NCBI GenBank assembly: GCA_963710815.1
Contig: CAVQCA010000018.1
Span: 34,890-98,889 of the forward strand
Reading direction: 5' to 3'
DNA: 64,000 nucleotides
Origin: CAVQCA01 sp963710815
Lineage (GTDB): Bacteria > Pseudomonadota > Gammaproteobacteria > UBA9214
In this document: positions 34,370-43,730 of the stretch, one piece after another
Numbering within the stretch: the first letter of the stretch is position 1
Layout of the letters: each line of letters begins with the position of its first letter
Notes under the pieces: generated by a model
What the model was told of the DNA's origin: nothing
Seen by the model: only the letters and a program-made list of their open reading frames with translations
Databases searched by the model: none
Made by a program: the position numbers and the translations under genes

Positions 34370-35389
34370 TCACCCGTGACGGCATGGCCAGAGCAACTGC
34401 TTGCCCGGTGCCGCCGGTGTCTCCCGCACCAGACGTGGAACCAGGTATCCCGGCAGGGTGGCATGCAGGCCGTCCATCAGTTTGCGGGCGGCTGTGTCGT
34501 TCACCTCGAAATGCGCACTGCCCTGGACCCGGTCCAGCTGATGCAGGTAATAGGGCAGGATACCGGAATCAAACAGCGCTTCGCTCAGCCGGACCAGCGT
34601 GGCCGGATTGTCGTTGATTCCCCTCAGCAGTACGGTCTGGTTCAGCAGGGTAACACCGGCCCGCTTCAATTTATACATACTCCCGGCGACGGTGGCGTCG
34701 ATCTCGTTGGGATGGTTGCAGTGCACGACGATCACCGTGCGTTGCGGGTGATTGCCGAGCCAGGCGAGCAGCTCCTCGTCAACCCGTTCCGGCAGCACGA
34801 TGGGAAGACGCGTATGGATGCGCAGGGTTCGCACGTGAGGAATGACAGCGATTCGACCAGCAAGTTCGCCGAGGCGAGTATCCGGCAGGGCCAGTGGATC
34901 ACCCCCGCTCAGGATGATTTCGCTGATATCCTCGTGGCGCTCGAGATAGCCCAGCATCCTGTCCCAGTGGGAGGCGGCCGGGTTGGCCTCTCCATAGGGG
35001 AAATATCTCCGGAAGCAGTAGCGGCAGTGAACGGCGCAGGCGCCCGTCAGGGTAAGCAGCACACGCCCGTGATACTTGTGCAGCAATCCGGGTGTGGACA
35101 TGGTCTCCCGTTCACCGAGGGGGTCCCGCCCGTAACCGGGTGTTTCCTGCTGTTCCTCTGACAGCGGCAGGATCTGGCGCAGCAGGGGATCGTTCCTGTT
35201 GCCGACTTCCATGCGGCGTATGAAGCTGTGCGGCACCCGCAGGGGGAATTCCCGGCTACCCGGGCAGTATTCCAGTCCGGAGGTTTCGAGCCGGAGCAGT
35301 CTGAGCAGTTCCTCCACGGAACCCACGGCCTGACGCAGTGCCGTCTGCCAGGCCGGAATATGTCGTGAAGTGTCCATTCGGGGTATCAT
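34370..35389 (-). CDS. epmB: EF-P beta-lysylation protein EpmB (lysine 2,3-aminomutase)
   Basis: Radical SAM enzyme that converts alpha-lysine to beta-lysine for attachment to elongation factor P. The 339-residue protein has the radical SAM cysteines in CAVHCRYCFRRYFP (about residues 117-130), the SAM-binding GGDPLALPD, and the PLP-type C-terminus near QLDRVQGSAHFEV. ATG codons at 35389 and 35377 are both possible. It is divergent from efp, its protein target. Confidence 0.95.
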   Translation of the reverse strand: MIPRMDTSRHIPAWQTALRQAVGSVEELLRLLRLETSGLEYCPGSREFPLRVPHSFIRRMEVGNRNDPLLRQILPLSEEQQETPGYGRDPLGERETMSTPGLLHKYHGRVLLTLTGACAVHCRYCFRRYFPYGEANPAASHWDRMLGYLERHEDISEIILSGGDPLALPDTRLGELAGRIAVIPHVRTLRIHTRLPIVLPERVDEELLAWLGNHPQRTVIVVHCNHPNEIDATVAGSMYKLKRAGVTLLNQTVLLRGINDNPATLVRLSEALFDSGILPYYLHQLDRVQGSAHFEVNDTAARKLMDGLHATLPGYLVPRLVRETPAAPGKQLLWPCRHG

Positions 35390-35443
35390 AATCGCTATTT
35401 TTAACTCCCATTCAGGATTTTCTTTTCTCTAAAAAGGGCAGAT

Positions 35444-36013
35444 ATGGCAACGTACAGTACCAATGAATTCCGTGGCGGTCTGAAAATCATGCTGGATGGC
35501 GATCCCTGTTCCATCATAGAGAACGAGTTCGTCAAGCCCGGGAAAGGCCAGGCATTCAATCGCGTCAAGATCCGCAACCTGAAGACCGGCCGCGTCATGG
35601 AACGCACCTTCAAGTCGGGCGAAACCGTGGAAGGCGCGGATGTGATGGACACTACGCTGCAGTACCTGTATTCCGACGGGGAGTTCTGGCACTTCATGGA
35701 CCCGAACAGCTATGAACAGCTCGCCGCGGACGCCACGGCCGTAGGCGATGCGACAAAGTGGCTCAAGGAGCAGGATCTGTGCGAGGTCACGCTCTGGAAC
35801 GGCGTTCCGCTTGCCGTCACGCCGCCCAATTTCGTGATCCTCACGGTGACGGATACCGATCCGGGCGTGCGGGGCGATACCTCGGGCGGCGGCGGTAAAC
35901 CCGCTACGCTGGAGACCGGGGCCGTGGTGCGAGTGCCACTGTTCATTGAGATCGGCGATGCACTCAGGATCGATACCCGGACCGGGGAGTATGTGGCGCG
36001 CGCGAAAGAATAG
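35444..36013 (+). CDS. efp: Elongation factor P
   Basis: Translation factor that relieves ribosome stalling at polyproline stretches. The protein has 189 residues. The modified lysine is Lys34 in KPGKGQAFNRVKI, as expected for the EpmA/EpmB type of modification. KOW-like domain I is followed by two OB domains (EGADVMDTTLQYLYSDGEFWHFMD; C-terminal SGGGGKPATLETGAVVRVPLFIEIGD). epmA follows and epmB is divergent, so factor and modifying enzymes are clustered. Confidence 0.97.
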   Translation: MATYSTNEFRGGLKIMLDGDPCSIIENEFVKPGKGQAFNRVKIRNLKTGRVMERTFKSGETVEGADVMDTTLQYLYSDGEFWHFMDPNSYEQLAADATAVGDATKWLKEQDLCEVTLWNGVPLAVTPPNFVILTVTDTDPGVRGDTSGGGGKPATLETGAVVRVPLFIEIGDALRIDTRTGEYVARAKE

Positions 36014-36050
36014 TCGTGTCAATTGTTCATTGACGATCGGGTAGTTCATC

Positions 36051-37040
36051 TTGCGGGAAGCAAGTGAGTGGCGGCCAACGGCGACGCTGGATCTCCTCCG
36101 GCTCAGGGCCGAACTGCTGGCCCGTATCCGCCGGTATTTCAACCGCGCCGGCGTGCTTGAAGTCGATACCCCGGTCCTGTCCGTGGCGGGCGCCACCGAT
36201 CCCGCCATTCAGAGTTTTACCACCACTTACCACGGACCGGGTTCGTGCCACGGGGCCAGGTTGTACATGCACACCTCGCCGGAGTTTCCGATGAAGCGGC
36301 TGCTGGCCGCCGGGACCGGTTCGATCTATCAGATCTGCAAGGTGTTTCGCGACGGAGAGTCGGGGAGATACCACAACCCGGAGTTTACGCTGCTCGAATG
36401 GTACCGGACCGGTTGTGACCACGTGGCGCTGATGGCAGAGGTGGAATCCCTGCTGCGTGCCGTGCTCGGGGATATCATGCCCCTGGCGCCGGCCAGATAC
36501 TGGACCTACCGTGAACTCTTCAAGGCGACTGCGGGGATTGATCCCGTCACCTCTACGGTGAATGAAATACGGCGGGTATTGAACGCCAGGGGGATTACCG
36601 CTTCCCCGGGATTGACGGAGGACATGTTCGATGGCTGGCTTGATTTGCTGCTGACGCATGTCATCGAACCCTCGCTGGATGCGGGTCTGGTCTTTATCAG
36701 CGATTACCCCGCCAGCCAGGCGGCGCTGGCCAGGCTGCGTTCCGGCGATCCGCCGGTAGCGGAGCGTTTCGAGGTTTATCTCGGCGGGATCGAACTCGCC
36801 AATGGCTACCATGAACTCACCGACGCGGCGGAACAACGGCGGCGCTTCGAGCGGGACAATGCCCGGCGCCGCGCCGGGGGCCTTGACGCGGTTGAGCCGG
36901 ACCGGCGCCTGCTGGCCGCCATGCAATCCGGGTTGCCGGACTGTGCCGGTGTCGCGCTCGGCATCGACCGGTTGCTGATGATTGCCGGCGGCGCCGGGCA
37001 CATCGATGAAGTCATCGCATTCCCACTGGAGCTTGCCTGA
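36051..37040 (+). CDS. epmA: EF-P--(R)-beta-lysine ligase
   Basis: Class II lysyl-tRNA-synthetase homologue lacking the anticodon-binding domain. It ligates beta-lysine to Lys34 of EF-P. The protein has 329 residues with the N-terminal RAELLARIRRYFNRAGVLEVDTP, motif 2 ICKVFRDGESGRYHNPEFTLLEWYR, and C-terminal motif 3 VALGIDRLLMIA. The start is taken as TTG 36051 because the conserved N-terminal helix begins right after it and no ATG is available. Confidence 0.94.
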   Translation: MREASEWRPTATLDLLRLRAELLARIRRYFNRAGVLEVDTPVLSVAGATDPAIQSFTTTYHGPGSCHGARLYMHTSPEFPMKRLLAAGTGSIYQICKVFRDGESGRYHNPEFTLLEWYRTGCDHVALMAEVESLLRAVLGDIMPLAPARYWTYRELFKATAGIDPVTSTVNEIRRVLNARGITASPGLTEDMFDGWLDLLLTHVIEPSLDAGLVFISDYPASQAALARLRSGDPPVAERFEVYLGGIELANGYHELTDAAEQRRRFERDNARRRAGGLDAVEPDRRLLAAMQSGLPDCAGVALGIDRLLMIAGGAGHIDEVIAFPLELA

Positions 37041-37176
37041 GATATGCATATTGCCAGGGGTGCCGGCATCACGTTCCGCGTCGAGACCAGGGCGCCTGCC
37101 GATGAGATGCCAGGTCGCCCCGGATGTCTTGCATGGACGCATGCCCGGATCGTGCGTAAAGGTGATTGACCCGCCC

Positions 37177-37905
37177 ATGCTGTCGAATATCCGGTTCGCC
37201 TTGCTGAACACCAGTCACCCTGGAAATATCGGGGCCTCGGCCCGCGCCATGAAGACCATGGGGCTCACCGACCTGTGGCTGCTCGACCCGTTGCGCTTCC
37301 CGGATGCCGAAGCCACGGCGCGTGCCTCGGGGGCGGATGACGTGCTGGCGCGGGCGCGGGTCCTGCACAACCTCGATGACCTTCTTCAGGACAGCCGCCT
37401 GGTCATTGGGGCCAGCGCCCGCACCCGCAGCATTCCCTGCCCGGTGCTCACCCCGAGGGAGTGCGCGCCGATGATCAGGGAAGAGAGTGAGAGCGGCAAG
37501 GTGACGGTATTGTTCGGCTGCGAGCAATCCGGCCTGAGCAATGCCGAGATAGACCGCTGCCATTACCTGGTCCGGATACCGACCGGCACAGCCTACGCTT
37601 CCCTGAACATCGCTGCCGCGGTGCAGGTTATCGCCTATGAATTATTTGTCGCGCATGTTACAAGAGATCCTGAAAATGAAATGGCGGGATATTCCCTTGA
37701 TCATGCGCCCGTGAGCGCCGGGGAAATGGAACGCTTCTACGCTCATCTCGAGGAAACGCTGGTGCAGCTGGATTTCCTCGACCCGGCCAATCCGCGGCAT
37801 CTGATGCGTCGGCTGCGCCGCCTGTATAATCGGGCGCGGCCAGATGATAATGAAATCAATATCTTGCGCGGGATACTTGCGGCACTGCAACAGGCGAGGA
37901 AATAA
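37177..37905 (+). CDS. trmJ: tRNA (cytidine/uridine-32-2'-O)-methyltransferase
   Basis: SPOUT methyltransferase acting on position 32 of several tRNAs. The protein has 242 residues from the ATG at 37177 (MLSNIRFALLNTSHPGNIGASARAM). The knot motifs include LFGCEQSGLSNAEI and IPTGTAYASLNIAAAVQVIAYE. The open frame extends far upstream, but that part is out-of-frame epmA sequence. cysE and iscR follow, the usual trmJ-cysE-iscR order. Confidence 0.94.
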   Translation: MLSNIRFALLNTSHPGNIGASARAMKTMGLTDLWLLDPLRFPDAEATARASGADDVLARARVLHNLDDLLQDSRLVIGASARTRSIPCPVLTPRECAPMIREESESGKVTVLFGCEQSGLSNAEIDRCHYLVRIPTGTAYASLNIAAAVQVIAYELFVAHVTRDPENEMAGYSLDHAPVSAGEMERFYAHLEETLVQLDFLDPANPRHLMRRLRRLYNRARPDDNEINILRGILAALQQARK

Positions 37906-37925
37906 CCGCCAGGTTGCGGTTTTCT
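37904..37925 (+). terminator. Weak hairpin after trmJ
   Basis: AACCGC and GCGGTT form a short stem with a 6-base loop, followed by TTCT, in the 33-base gap before cysE. It may reduce but probably not abolish read-through. Confidence 0.35.
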
Positions 37926-37938
37926 GAATTGAGACGGT

Positions 37939-38763
37939 ATGTTCGAAAGAATCAAAGAAGATATTCAATGCGTCTTTGAACGGGATCCGGCCGCCCGCAA
38001 CGCCTTCGAGGTGTTGACGACCTACCCGGGACTGCATGCCGTGCTGTTTCATCGCCTGAGCCACCGGTTGTGGCATCTGGGCCTCAAATGGCTGGCCAGG
38101 TTCCTGTCCAGCATCGCGCGTCTGCTCACCGGGATCGAGATACACCCTGGCGCCACCATCGGGCGGCGCTTCTTTATCGATCACGGCATGGGCGTGGTGA
38201 TCGGGGAGACCACCGAAATCGGGGATGACTGCACGCTCTATCATGGGGTCACGCTGGGGGGCACCACCTGGGAGAAGGGCAAGCGCCACCCGACCCTGGG
38301 CAGGGATGTGGTGATCGGGGCCGGCGCCAAGGTGCTCGGCCCGGTCATGATCCATGACGGCGTGCGTATCGGCTCCAACGCGGTGGTACTCAAGGACGTG
38401 CCGGAAGGTACGACCGTCGTGGGGGTTCCCGGTCGCGTGGTGACCATCACACCTCCCGTCGAGCCGGATTCCCGACGCCAGGCGATCGCAAAGAAGATGG
38501 GATTCGATGCCTACGGCACGACACGCGACATGCCCGACCCGGTGGCCACCGCAATCAACGGGATTCTCGATCATATCCATGCCATGGACGAGCGCCTCGA
38601 ACTGATGTGCCGGGAGCTGAGAGCCCTGGGCGCCGAGATGGAGGACCTGAACATGCCGGATCTGGGGCCGTGTGAATTGACCCCTGTGGAAGGAGAGGAG
38701 ATCCATGTGCCGGGCGAATCCCCCGCGCCTGATCTTCCGGACAAACCGCCGGGAAATACTTGA
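37939..38763 (+). CDS. cysE: Serine O-acetyltransferase
   Basis: Makes O-acetylserine, the substrate of CysM/CysK, so this gene and cysM at 6.9 kb give the two steps of cysteine synthesis. The 274-residue protein has an N-terminal helical domain (FERIKEDIQCVFERDPAARNAFEVLTTYPGLHAVLFHRL) and a left-handed beta-helix hexapeptide domain with the catalytic DHGMGVVIGETTEIGDD and GVTLGGT segments. A C-terminal tail of about 80 residues is charged and longer than in the short EpsC form. Confidence 0.96.
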   Translation: MFERIKEDIQCVFERDPAARNAFEVLTTYPGLHAVLFHRLSHRLWHLGLKWLARFLSSIARLLTGIEIHPGATIGRRFFIDHGMGVVIGETTEIGDDCTLYHGVTLGGTTWEKGKRHPTLGRDVVIGAGAKVLGPVMIHDGVRIGSNAVVLKDVPEGTTVVGVPGRVVTITPPVEPDSRRQAIAKKMGFDAYGTTRDMPDPVATAINGILDHIHAMDERLELMCRELRALGAEMEDLNMPDLGPCELTPVEGEEIHVPGESPAPDLPDKPPGNT

Positions 38764-38821
38764 CTGGAATAATGGGTTATGTCAGTTTAGCCACTTGTTC
38801 ATTCCCTGATGGCTCGGTCAA

Positions 38822-39322
38822 GTGAAGCTCACCAGTAAAGGGCGTTACGCCGTCACCGCGATGCTGGATCTTGCCTTCCATTCCCAGGCGGGGCCGGTCA
38901 CCTTGTCCCAGATCTCGATGCGGCAGGATATCTCCCTGTCCTATCTGGAGCAGCTTTTCTCCCGTCTGCGCAAGCAGAACCTCGTCGGCAGTACCCGTGG
39001 TCCGGGGGGCGGGTACACACTCAGCCGTCCCGCCGAACGGATCGCGATCTCCGAGATTATCGCGGCTGTCGACGAGACGGTTGAGACCACGCGGTGCAAC
39101 GGCGCAGGTAACTGCCATGAGGGTGGCCGTTGTCTAACGCATGAGTTGTGGGATGACCTCAGCCAACAGATCTACCGTTTCCTCAATGGCATCACCCTGG
39201 CAGGCCTCATGGATGAGCAGTGCATTCAGGATGTCTCCCTGCGACAGGATCGCAAAATGCACCAGCAACCGAAGGTTGATTTAACCCGGCCCGTTCGAAA
39301 AACGCACCAGCAACAAATCTAG
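38822..39322 (+). CDS. iscR: Iron-sulfur cluster regulator IscR
   Basis: Rrf2-family repressor that senses [2Fe-2S] cluster supply. The protein has 166 residues starting at GTG 38822 (MKLTSKGRYAVTAMLDLAFHS). A winged helix-turn-helix is followed by the cluster ligands in CNGAGNCHEGGRC, with the C-x5-C-x5-C spacing of true IscR. Normally iscS-iscU-iscA follow; here the next gene is an unrelated methyltransferase on the other strand. Confidence 0.94.
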   Translation: MKLTSKGRYAVTAMLDLAFHSQAGPVTLSQISMRQDISLSYLEQLFSRLRKQNLVGSTRGPGGGYTLSRPAERIAISEIIAAVDETVETTRCNGAGNCHEGGRCLTHELWDDLSQQIYRFLNGITLAGLMDEQCIQDVSLRQDRKMHQQPKVDLTRPVRKTHQQQI

Positions 39323-39375
39323 CCGCTTCACCCTTCGCGGATAACCGGCGCTGAGTCATCGCCGGACCGGCTTCT

Positions 39376-39972
39376 TTATGCGGATGAAGCTCGCCACACC
39401 AGCAGGCGATTATTCACCGGCATGGCGTAATCCCGGGTGAGGGAGAGTCCATTGGCGCCCGCCAGAGCCTCCAGATCCCCGAAGTCACGCAGTCCGCTCC
39501 GCGGATCACGCTGCTTCAGCCACACATCGAAACGGGCGTTGCTCTCGCTGGTATAACGCCGGTGGTAGTTGAACGGTCCGTACAGGCAGAAGACCCCGTT
39601 AGTCTTGAGCAGTCTTCCTATGCCTGCAAACATGGCGACAACCGCCGGCCAGGCTATGATGTGCGTGGTGTTCGCGCTGAATACGCCATCGACGTCACAC
39701 GTCGGCCAGTCCTCGCGGGCGACATCGAGTGGCAGGGGAGGCAGGAGGTTGGGAAGCCCCGCATCGAGTCGCCAGGCATCGATGCTGGCATGCAAGGCTT
39801 CGAGGTCGCTTGGCTGCCAGGTCAGGTGGGGCAGGTGACGGCTGAAGTAGACCGCATGCTGTCCTGTCCCGCTGCCGATCTCCAGGACCGTCCGGCAGTC
39901 GGCGAATTCGCGCCGCAGCACTGCAAGGATGGGATCCTTGTTCTCTTCGCAGGCTTCCGAAAATTGCTTCAT
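39376..39972 (-). CDS. DUF938 SAM-dependent methyltransferase
   Basis: Protein of 198 residues from the ATG at 39972 (MKQFSEACEENKDPILAVLR). The Rossmann-type SAM site VLEIGSGTGQHAVYFSRHLP (about residues 30-49) and the NTTHIIAWPAV, FCLYGPFNYHRRYTSESNARFD motifs are typical of DUF938. The substrate is unknown. It lies on the opposite strand to iscR, and its 3' end faces the 3' end of iscR. Confidence 0.88.
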   Translation of the reverse strand: MKQFSEACEENKDPILAVLRREFADCRTVLEIGSGTGQHAVYFSRHLPHLTWQPSDLEALHASIDAWRLDAGLPNLLPPLPLDVAREDWPTCDVDGVFSANTTHIIAWPAVVAMFAGIGRLLKTNGVFCLYGPFNYHRRYTSESNARFDVWLKQRDPRSGLRDFGDLEALAGANGLSLTRDYAMPVNNRLLVWRASSA

Positions 39973-40039
39973 AGGCAGGGTCCCAAGAGGAGAGGAGGTG
40001 ATTCCCGGACAGCCGGCATGAGCAGGTCCGTTGATGGCG

Positions 40040-41230
40040 TTACAGGCGTTGCGCCAGGATCGCACTGATTTCGCCGTCTGACAGGACGATGGGGTTGGTC
40101 TTCATGCTGCTGCCCCGGCTGTTGGCGACAATCCGCGCGAAGTCGCCTTCCCGGATGCCGAACCGGCCGAGTCGGGGGATCTCGAGCCGGTGGATCCAGT
40201 CCTCCAGACGTTGTACCAGCGCGTCATGCGCTTCCTGCGGGTCGGAAAATCCGGTGCCGCATAGCAGTTCGGCTATGTGCGCGTATTTTCCCAGCGCGGG
40301 GTTTGCGGGTTCGCGCCCCTGCATGGCCGTTATATTTCCCCGGGTGGCGGCGGCCACCAGCGTTCCGCATACCACGCCATGCGGTATCGGGAAGAAGGCG
40401 CCCAGGGGAGAAGCCAGGCCGTGGACAGACCCCAGTCCGGTCTGTGCCAGGGTGATCCCCGAGAGCAGGGCTGCATAGGCCATGCCCGAGCGGGCCGCGC
40501 TCGCCGACCCGGGATTCTCATACAGCGCCAGCAGGCTGTCGCGCGCCGCCCGAATGCCATCCAGGGCCAGGGCATCCGTCATCCGGCTGGCCCGGGTCGA
40601 GACATAGGATTCCATCAACTGGGTGAGGGCATCCATGCCGTTGGCCGCGATCTGCCCGGGTGGGCAACTGGCCAGGAGATCGGGGTCGACGACGGCGTAT
40701 TCCGGAACCAGACGTTCGTCACGGAAGGATTTCTTGAAGCCGTGCTCGCCCTGAATGCTGAGGACCGCATTCCTGGTTGCCTCGCTGCCGGTACCGGCCG
40801 TCGTGGGTGCGGCGATGAACGGCACGGCGGGTCCCGCGTAGGGTTTCTCCGGACCGACGCCTTCCAGGTACTCCATCACCGAGTCACCTGAGCGCAGCAG
40901 TCCGGCGATGGCCTTGCCGGCATCCAGCACGCTGCCGCCGCCGATCGCGATCACCACGGTGGGTTGCATTTCACGAAACTGCTTCACCACGTCGTCCACG
41001 AGGCCGGGCGAGGGTTCACCGCTGACGGTGGTGTGCTCCCAATCGATGCCGGCTTGCCGTAACCCCTGTTGGAGCGTATCCCAGCGAGGGGATCGCTGGA
41101 AGGACGACGCGCCGGTAACCAGCAGGGCGCGCCTGCCGAAACCCGCTGCGATGGCTGGCAGCTTTTCGATCGTTCCCGCGCCAAACACGATGCGTGGGAA
41201 CCGTGTTATGGAAAAGGGCTGAATCAGCAT
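40040..41230 (-). CDS. Iron-containing alcohol dehydrogenase
   Basis: Group III NAD(P)-dependent metal alcohol dehydrogenase of 396 residues. The N-terminus is PRIVFGAGTIEKLPA, the nucleotide region AIGGGSVLDAGKAIAG, the phosphate loop TTAGTGSEATRNAV, and metal ligands lie in the LLSGITLAQTGLGSVHGLASPLG and PHGVVCGT segments. Substrate not predictable. The start overlaps the end of the adjacent ABM gene by 7 bases, so the pair is co-transcribed. Confidence 0.92.
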   Translation of the reverse strand: MLIQPFSITRFPRIVFGAGTIEKLPAIAAGFGRRALLVTGASSFQRSPRWDTLQQGLRQAGIDWEHTTVSGEPSPGLVDDVVKQFREMQPTVVIAIGGGSVLDAGKAIAGLLRSGDSVMEYLEGVGPEKPYAGPAVPFIAAPTTAGTGSEATRNAVLSIQGEHGFKKSFRDERLVPEYAVVDPDLLASCPPGQIAANGMDALTQLMESYVSTRASRMTDALALDGIRAARDSLLALYENPGSASAARSGMAYAALLSGITLAQTGLGSVHGLASPLGAFFPIPHGVVCGTLVAAATRGNITAMQGREPANPALGKYAHIAELLCGTGFSDPQEAHDALVQRLEDWIHRLEIPRLGRFGIREGDFARIVANSRGSSMKTNPIVLSDGEISAILAQRL

Positions 41231-41520
41231 GCGGGGAACAGCCCGCGCCAGGGTATGCCCCGGCGGGGTTCCGCCATCCACTCGGCCACCGTCTCTCGCC
41301 AGCTCAGGTAATGGGCCGTCGATTTATGCGCGGTGGCCTCCGCGTCGCTGGCATAGGCCTCATAGAGGATGAACCGGGTCGGGTCATCGGGCGCCTGCAG
41401 GACATCGAAGCGACGGTTGCCCGGCTCCCGGATCGAGGCGTCGTGGTTGCGTTTCGTGGCCGCGATGAAATCGTCCACGTGTTCGGGTTTGACGTGGACC
41501 TCTACCAGGGTGACATGCAT
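41224..41520 (-). CDS. ABM-domain protein (LsrG-like)
   Basis: Small 98-residue protein of the antibiotic biosynthesis monooxygenase fold from the ATG at 41520 (MHVTLVEVHVKPEHVDDFI). Conserved NHDASIREPGNRRFDVLQ and FILYEAYASDAEATAHKSTAHY match the LsrG/YgiN group, which acts on small quinone or furanone metabolites. It forms an operon with the alcohol dehydrogenase, so the two may act on the same aldehyde/ketone. Confidence 0.85.
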   Translation of the reverse strand: MHVTLVEVHVKPEHVDDFIAATKRNHDASIREPGNRRFDVLQAPDDPTRFILYEAYASDAEATAHKSTAHYLSWRETVAEWMAEPRRGIPWRGLFPAC

Positions 41521-41670
41521 GCCATCCTCCTGAAGTGTGGTTTGCCCCTGACATTGCAGGAGGTATCCGGACAAGATGGTATCACTCCGACAGTCGAATG
41601 ATGAGCCGGGTCAGGCCGCCATCATGAGCGAAGCGGATCGGCATGCGCATGCGCGCCGCCGTCCTGCCTC

Positions 41671-43458
41671 TCAGTAGCCGAGCAGGCGTACGCCCTGGTA
41701 GACGCCGAAACTGACGGTCCAGGCAAGGAACAGCGACCAGGCCGTGCTGAAGCCGGTGAATTTCCAGCTGCGGGATTCACTGCGCTGGGTGGCGAGCGTC
41801 GACAGGCAGGGGGTATACAGCAGTACGAACAGCATGAAACTGATGGCCTGGACACTGTCCATCTGCGTATGCAGATAACCGGTCAGCGCGCTCCCCTGCA
41901 GGCCGGTCATGGCGACCATGGCGCCGATGACGATTTCCTTGGCCACGAAGCCGAACAGCAGCACGATGGACATGTCCGGACTGATGCCGATCGGCTGCAG
42001 CACCGGGTTCATCCAGTGGCCCAGCATGTTCGCATAGGTCCCCGTTCCACCAGGTGTGCTGGCGTTCGGGAAATGGGTCAGCAGCCACACCAGCACCACG
42101 CCCGTGATAATGAAGGTGCTGGCGCGGCGCAGAAAATGATGAACCTCATGCCAGCCGCGCATCAGCACCTGCCGGGCGACCGGCATCCGGTACGGCGGAA
42201 GTTCCAGCACGAAGGGCTCGTCGCTCTTCAGACGCCGGCCGAAAATCAGGGCGGTGAGGAACGCCGCGATAAAACTCACCAGATAGAGCATGAACAGGAT
42301 CAGCGGCGCCTGCCGCGCGGTGAACAGTGCCGTGGCGATGAAGATGAACACCTGCAGCCGCGCCGAACACAGCGAAAACGGTATCACCAGCATGCTCAGC
42401 AGGCGCATCGAGCGGCTGCGCATCACCCGGGTGCCCATGAGCGCGGGGACGTTGCAGCCGAAGCCCATCAGCAGCATCACGAAGCCGCGGCCGTCGAGTC
42501 CCAGTCGCGCCATCAGTGCATCGGTGAGAAAGGCTGCGCGCGCCAGATATCCGCTGTCCTCGATCAGGGCCATGAAGAAGAAGAACAGGATGATGACCGG
42601 GACGAAGGAGGCGACGGTGCCAACACCGTCATACAGTCCGTCGACCAGGAAGCCGTAGAGCATCGCCGGCAGGACACCTTGCAGGGGTTGCAGCGCCCAG
42701 CCGCGAAAGCCTGCCAGTAGCCAGGCAACCGCGTCCTGAAGCGGGGCGCCCAGCGTGTATATGGCCTGAAAGACGAGAAACATCGCCAGCAGGAACAGGG
42801 GCAGTCCCAGCCACGGGTGGAGCAGCACCCGGTCGATACGCTCGGTCATCTTGCGCACCAGGCGGCTGGGGGCGAAGACACTCTTCTTCACCAGCGCCTC
42901 GGCATGCTCCACCAGCTGGTCGTCGGCGTGCAGGGTGTTGCGCAGCAGGTCGAGTGAAACCGGGGTGGATTTCTGAATGCCCGCCTCGAGCGCCGTACGC
43001 ACCTCGTTCATGCCTGTGCCGTGGCGTGCACTCATCATCACCACCGGGCACCTCAGTCCCCCGGCAAGCGTGTCTGCGTCGATGCGGATACCGAGCTGAT
43101 CGGCCTCGTCGATCATGTTGATCAGGATCACGGGTTTCATCCCGAGCTGGCAGAACTGCAGTGCCATGGGCAGCTGGTGATCCAGCTGGGTGGCGTTGAT
43201 TATGACGGCGATCAGGTCGAGCGGAATGTTTTCCAGAAAACGGCGTACGATATGCTCATCGTCGGAGAATCCGTGCAGGTCATAGATGCCTGGCAGATCC
43301 ACCACCTCGACGGCCTCTCCTCCCAGCACGACGCGTGCGCTGAGCAGGTCGACGGTGACTCCGGGCCAGTTGCCGACCCTGGCGGATGAACCGGTCAGCC
43401 GGTTGAAGAAGGTCGATTTGCCCGTATTGGGCATGCCGACGATGGCAAGGCGTTTCAC
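41671..43458 (-). CDS. feoB: Ferrous iron transporter FeoB (short form)
   Basis: Inner-membrane Fe(II) importer of 595 residues with a cytosolic G-domain (GMPNTGKSTFFNRL, DLPGIYDLHGFSDDE, NMIDEAD) and a core of about eight membrane helices with two gate repeats. The gates lie in the FVPVIILFFFFMALIEDSGYLAR and MGFGCNVPALMGTRVMRSRSMR regions. It is shorter than the 770-residue E. coli type, lacking much of the G-domain-to-membrane linker and C-terminal extension. Two bases separate it from feoA. Confidence 0.95.
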   Translation of the reverse strand: MKRLAIVGMPNTGKSTFFNRLTGSSARVGNWPGVTVDLLSARVVLGGEAVEVVDLPGIYDLHGFSDDEHIVRRFLENIPLDLIAVIINATQLDHQLPMALQFCQLGMKPVILINMIDEADQLGIRIDADTLAGGLRCPVVMMSARHGTGMNEVRTALEAGIQKSTPVSLDLLRNTLHADDQLVEHAEALVKKSVFAPSRLVRKMTERIDRVLLHPWLGLPLFLLAMFLVFQAIYTLGAPLQDAVAWLLAGFRGWALQPLQGVLPAMLYGFLVDGLYDGVGTVASFVPVIILFFFFMALIEDSGYLARAAFLTDALMARLGLDGRGFVMLLMGFGCNVPALMGTRVMRSRSMRLLSMLVIPFSLCSARLQVFIFIATALFTARQAPLILFMLYLVSFIAAFLTALIFGRRLKSDEPFVLELPPYRMPVARQVLMRGWHEVHHFLRRASTFIITGVVLVWLLTHFPNASTPGGTGTYANMLGHWMNPVLQPIGISPDMSIVLLFGFVAKEIVIGAMVAMTGLQGSALTGYLHTQMDSVQAISFMLFVLLYTPCLSTLATQRSESRSWKFTGFSTAWSLFLAWTVSFGVYQGVRLLGY

Positions 43459-43460
43459 TG

Positions 43461-43703
43461 TCAGGGAGATATGGAAACACGCGCCGCGTCGCAGCGGCGC
43501 ATGATCAAATCAAGGCTGCCCACGCGTATCTGCATGGGTCCGATGCGCGGGCAGCGGATCACTTCGGCTTCACGCCCGGTGCGCAGCCCCATTGCCTGGA
43601 GTCGGATGCGGGTGCTGTCCGGGGCATGTATCCCGGTGATGAAGGCGCACTCGCCTTTGCGCAAGGTGGAGAGTGTCCGGTGTAGAGGTGTGATTTCAGG
43701 CAT
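43461..43703 (-). CDS. feoA: FeoA
   Basis: SH3-like cytosolic accessory of the ferrous iron transporter, 80 residues from the ATG at 43703. It shows the FeoA pattern TLRKGECAFITGIHAPDS followed by RLQAMGLRTGREAEVIRCP. A longer open frame upstream includes the Fur box and promoter and is not expected to be translated. Confidence 0.9.
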   Translation of the reverse strand: MPEITPLHRTLSTLRKGECAFITGIHAPDSTRIRLQAMGLRTGREAEVIRCPRIGPMQIRVGSLDLIMRRCDAARVSISP

Positions 43704-43730
43704 GATAGCGGATACGTTTGATATACGATT

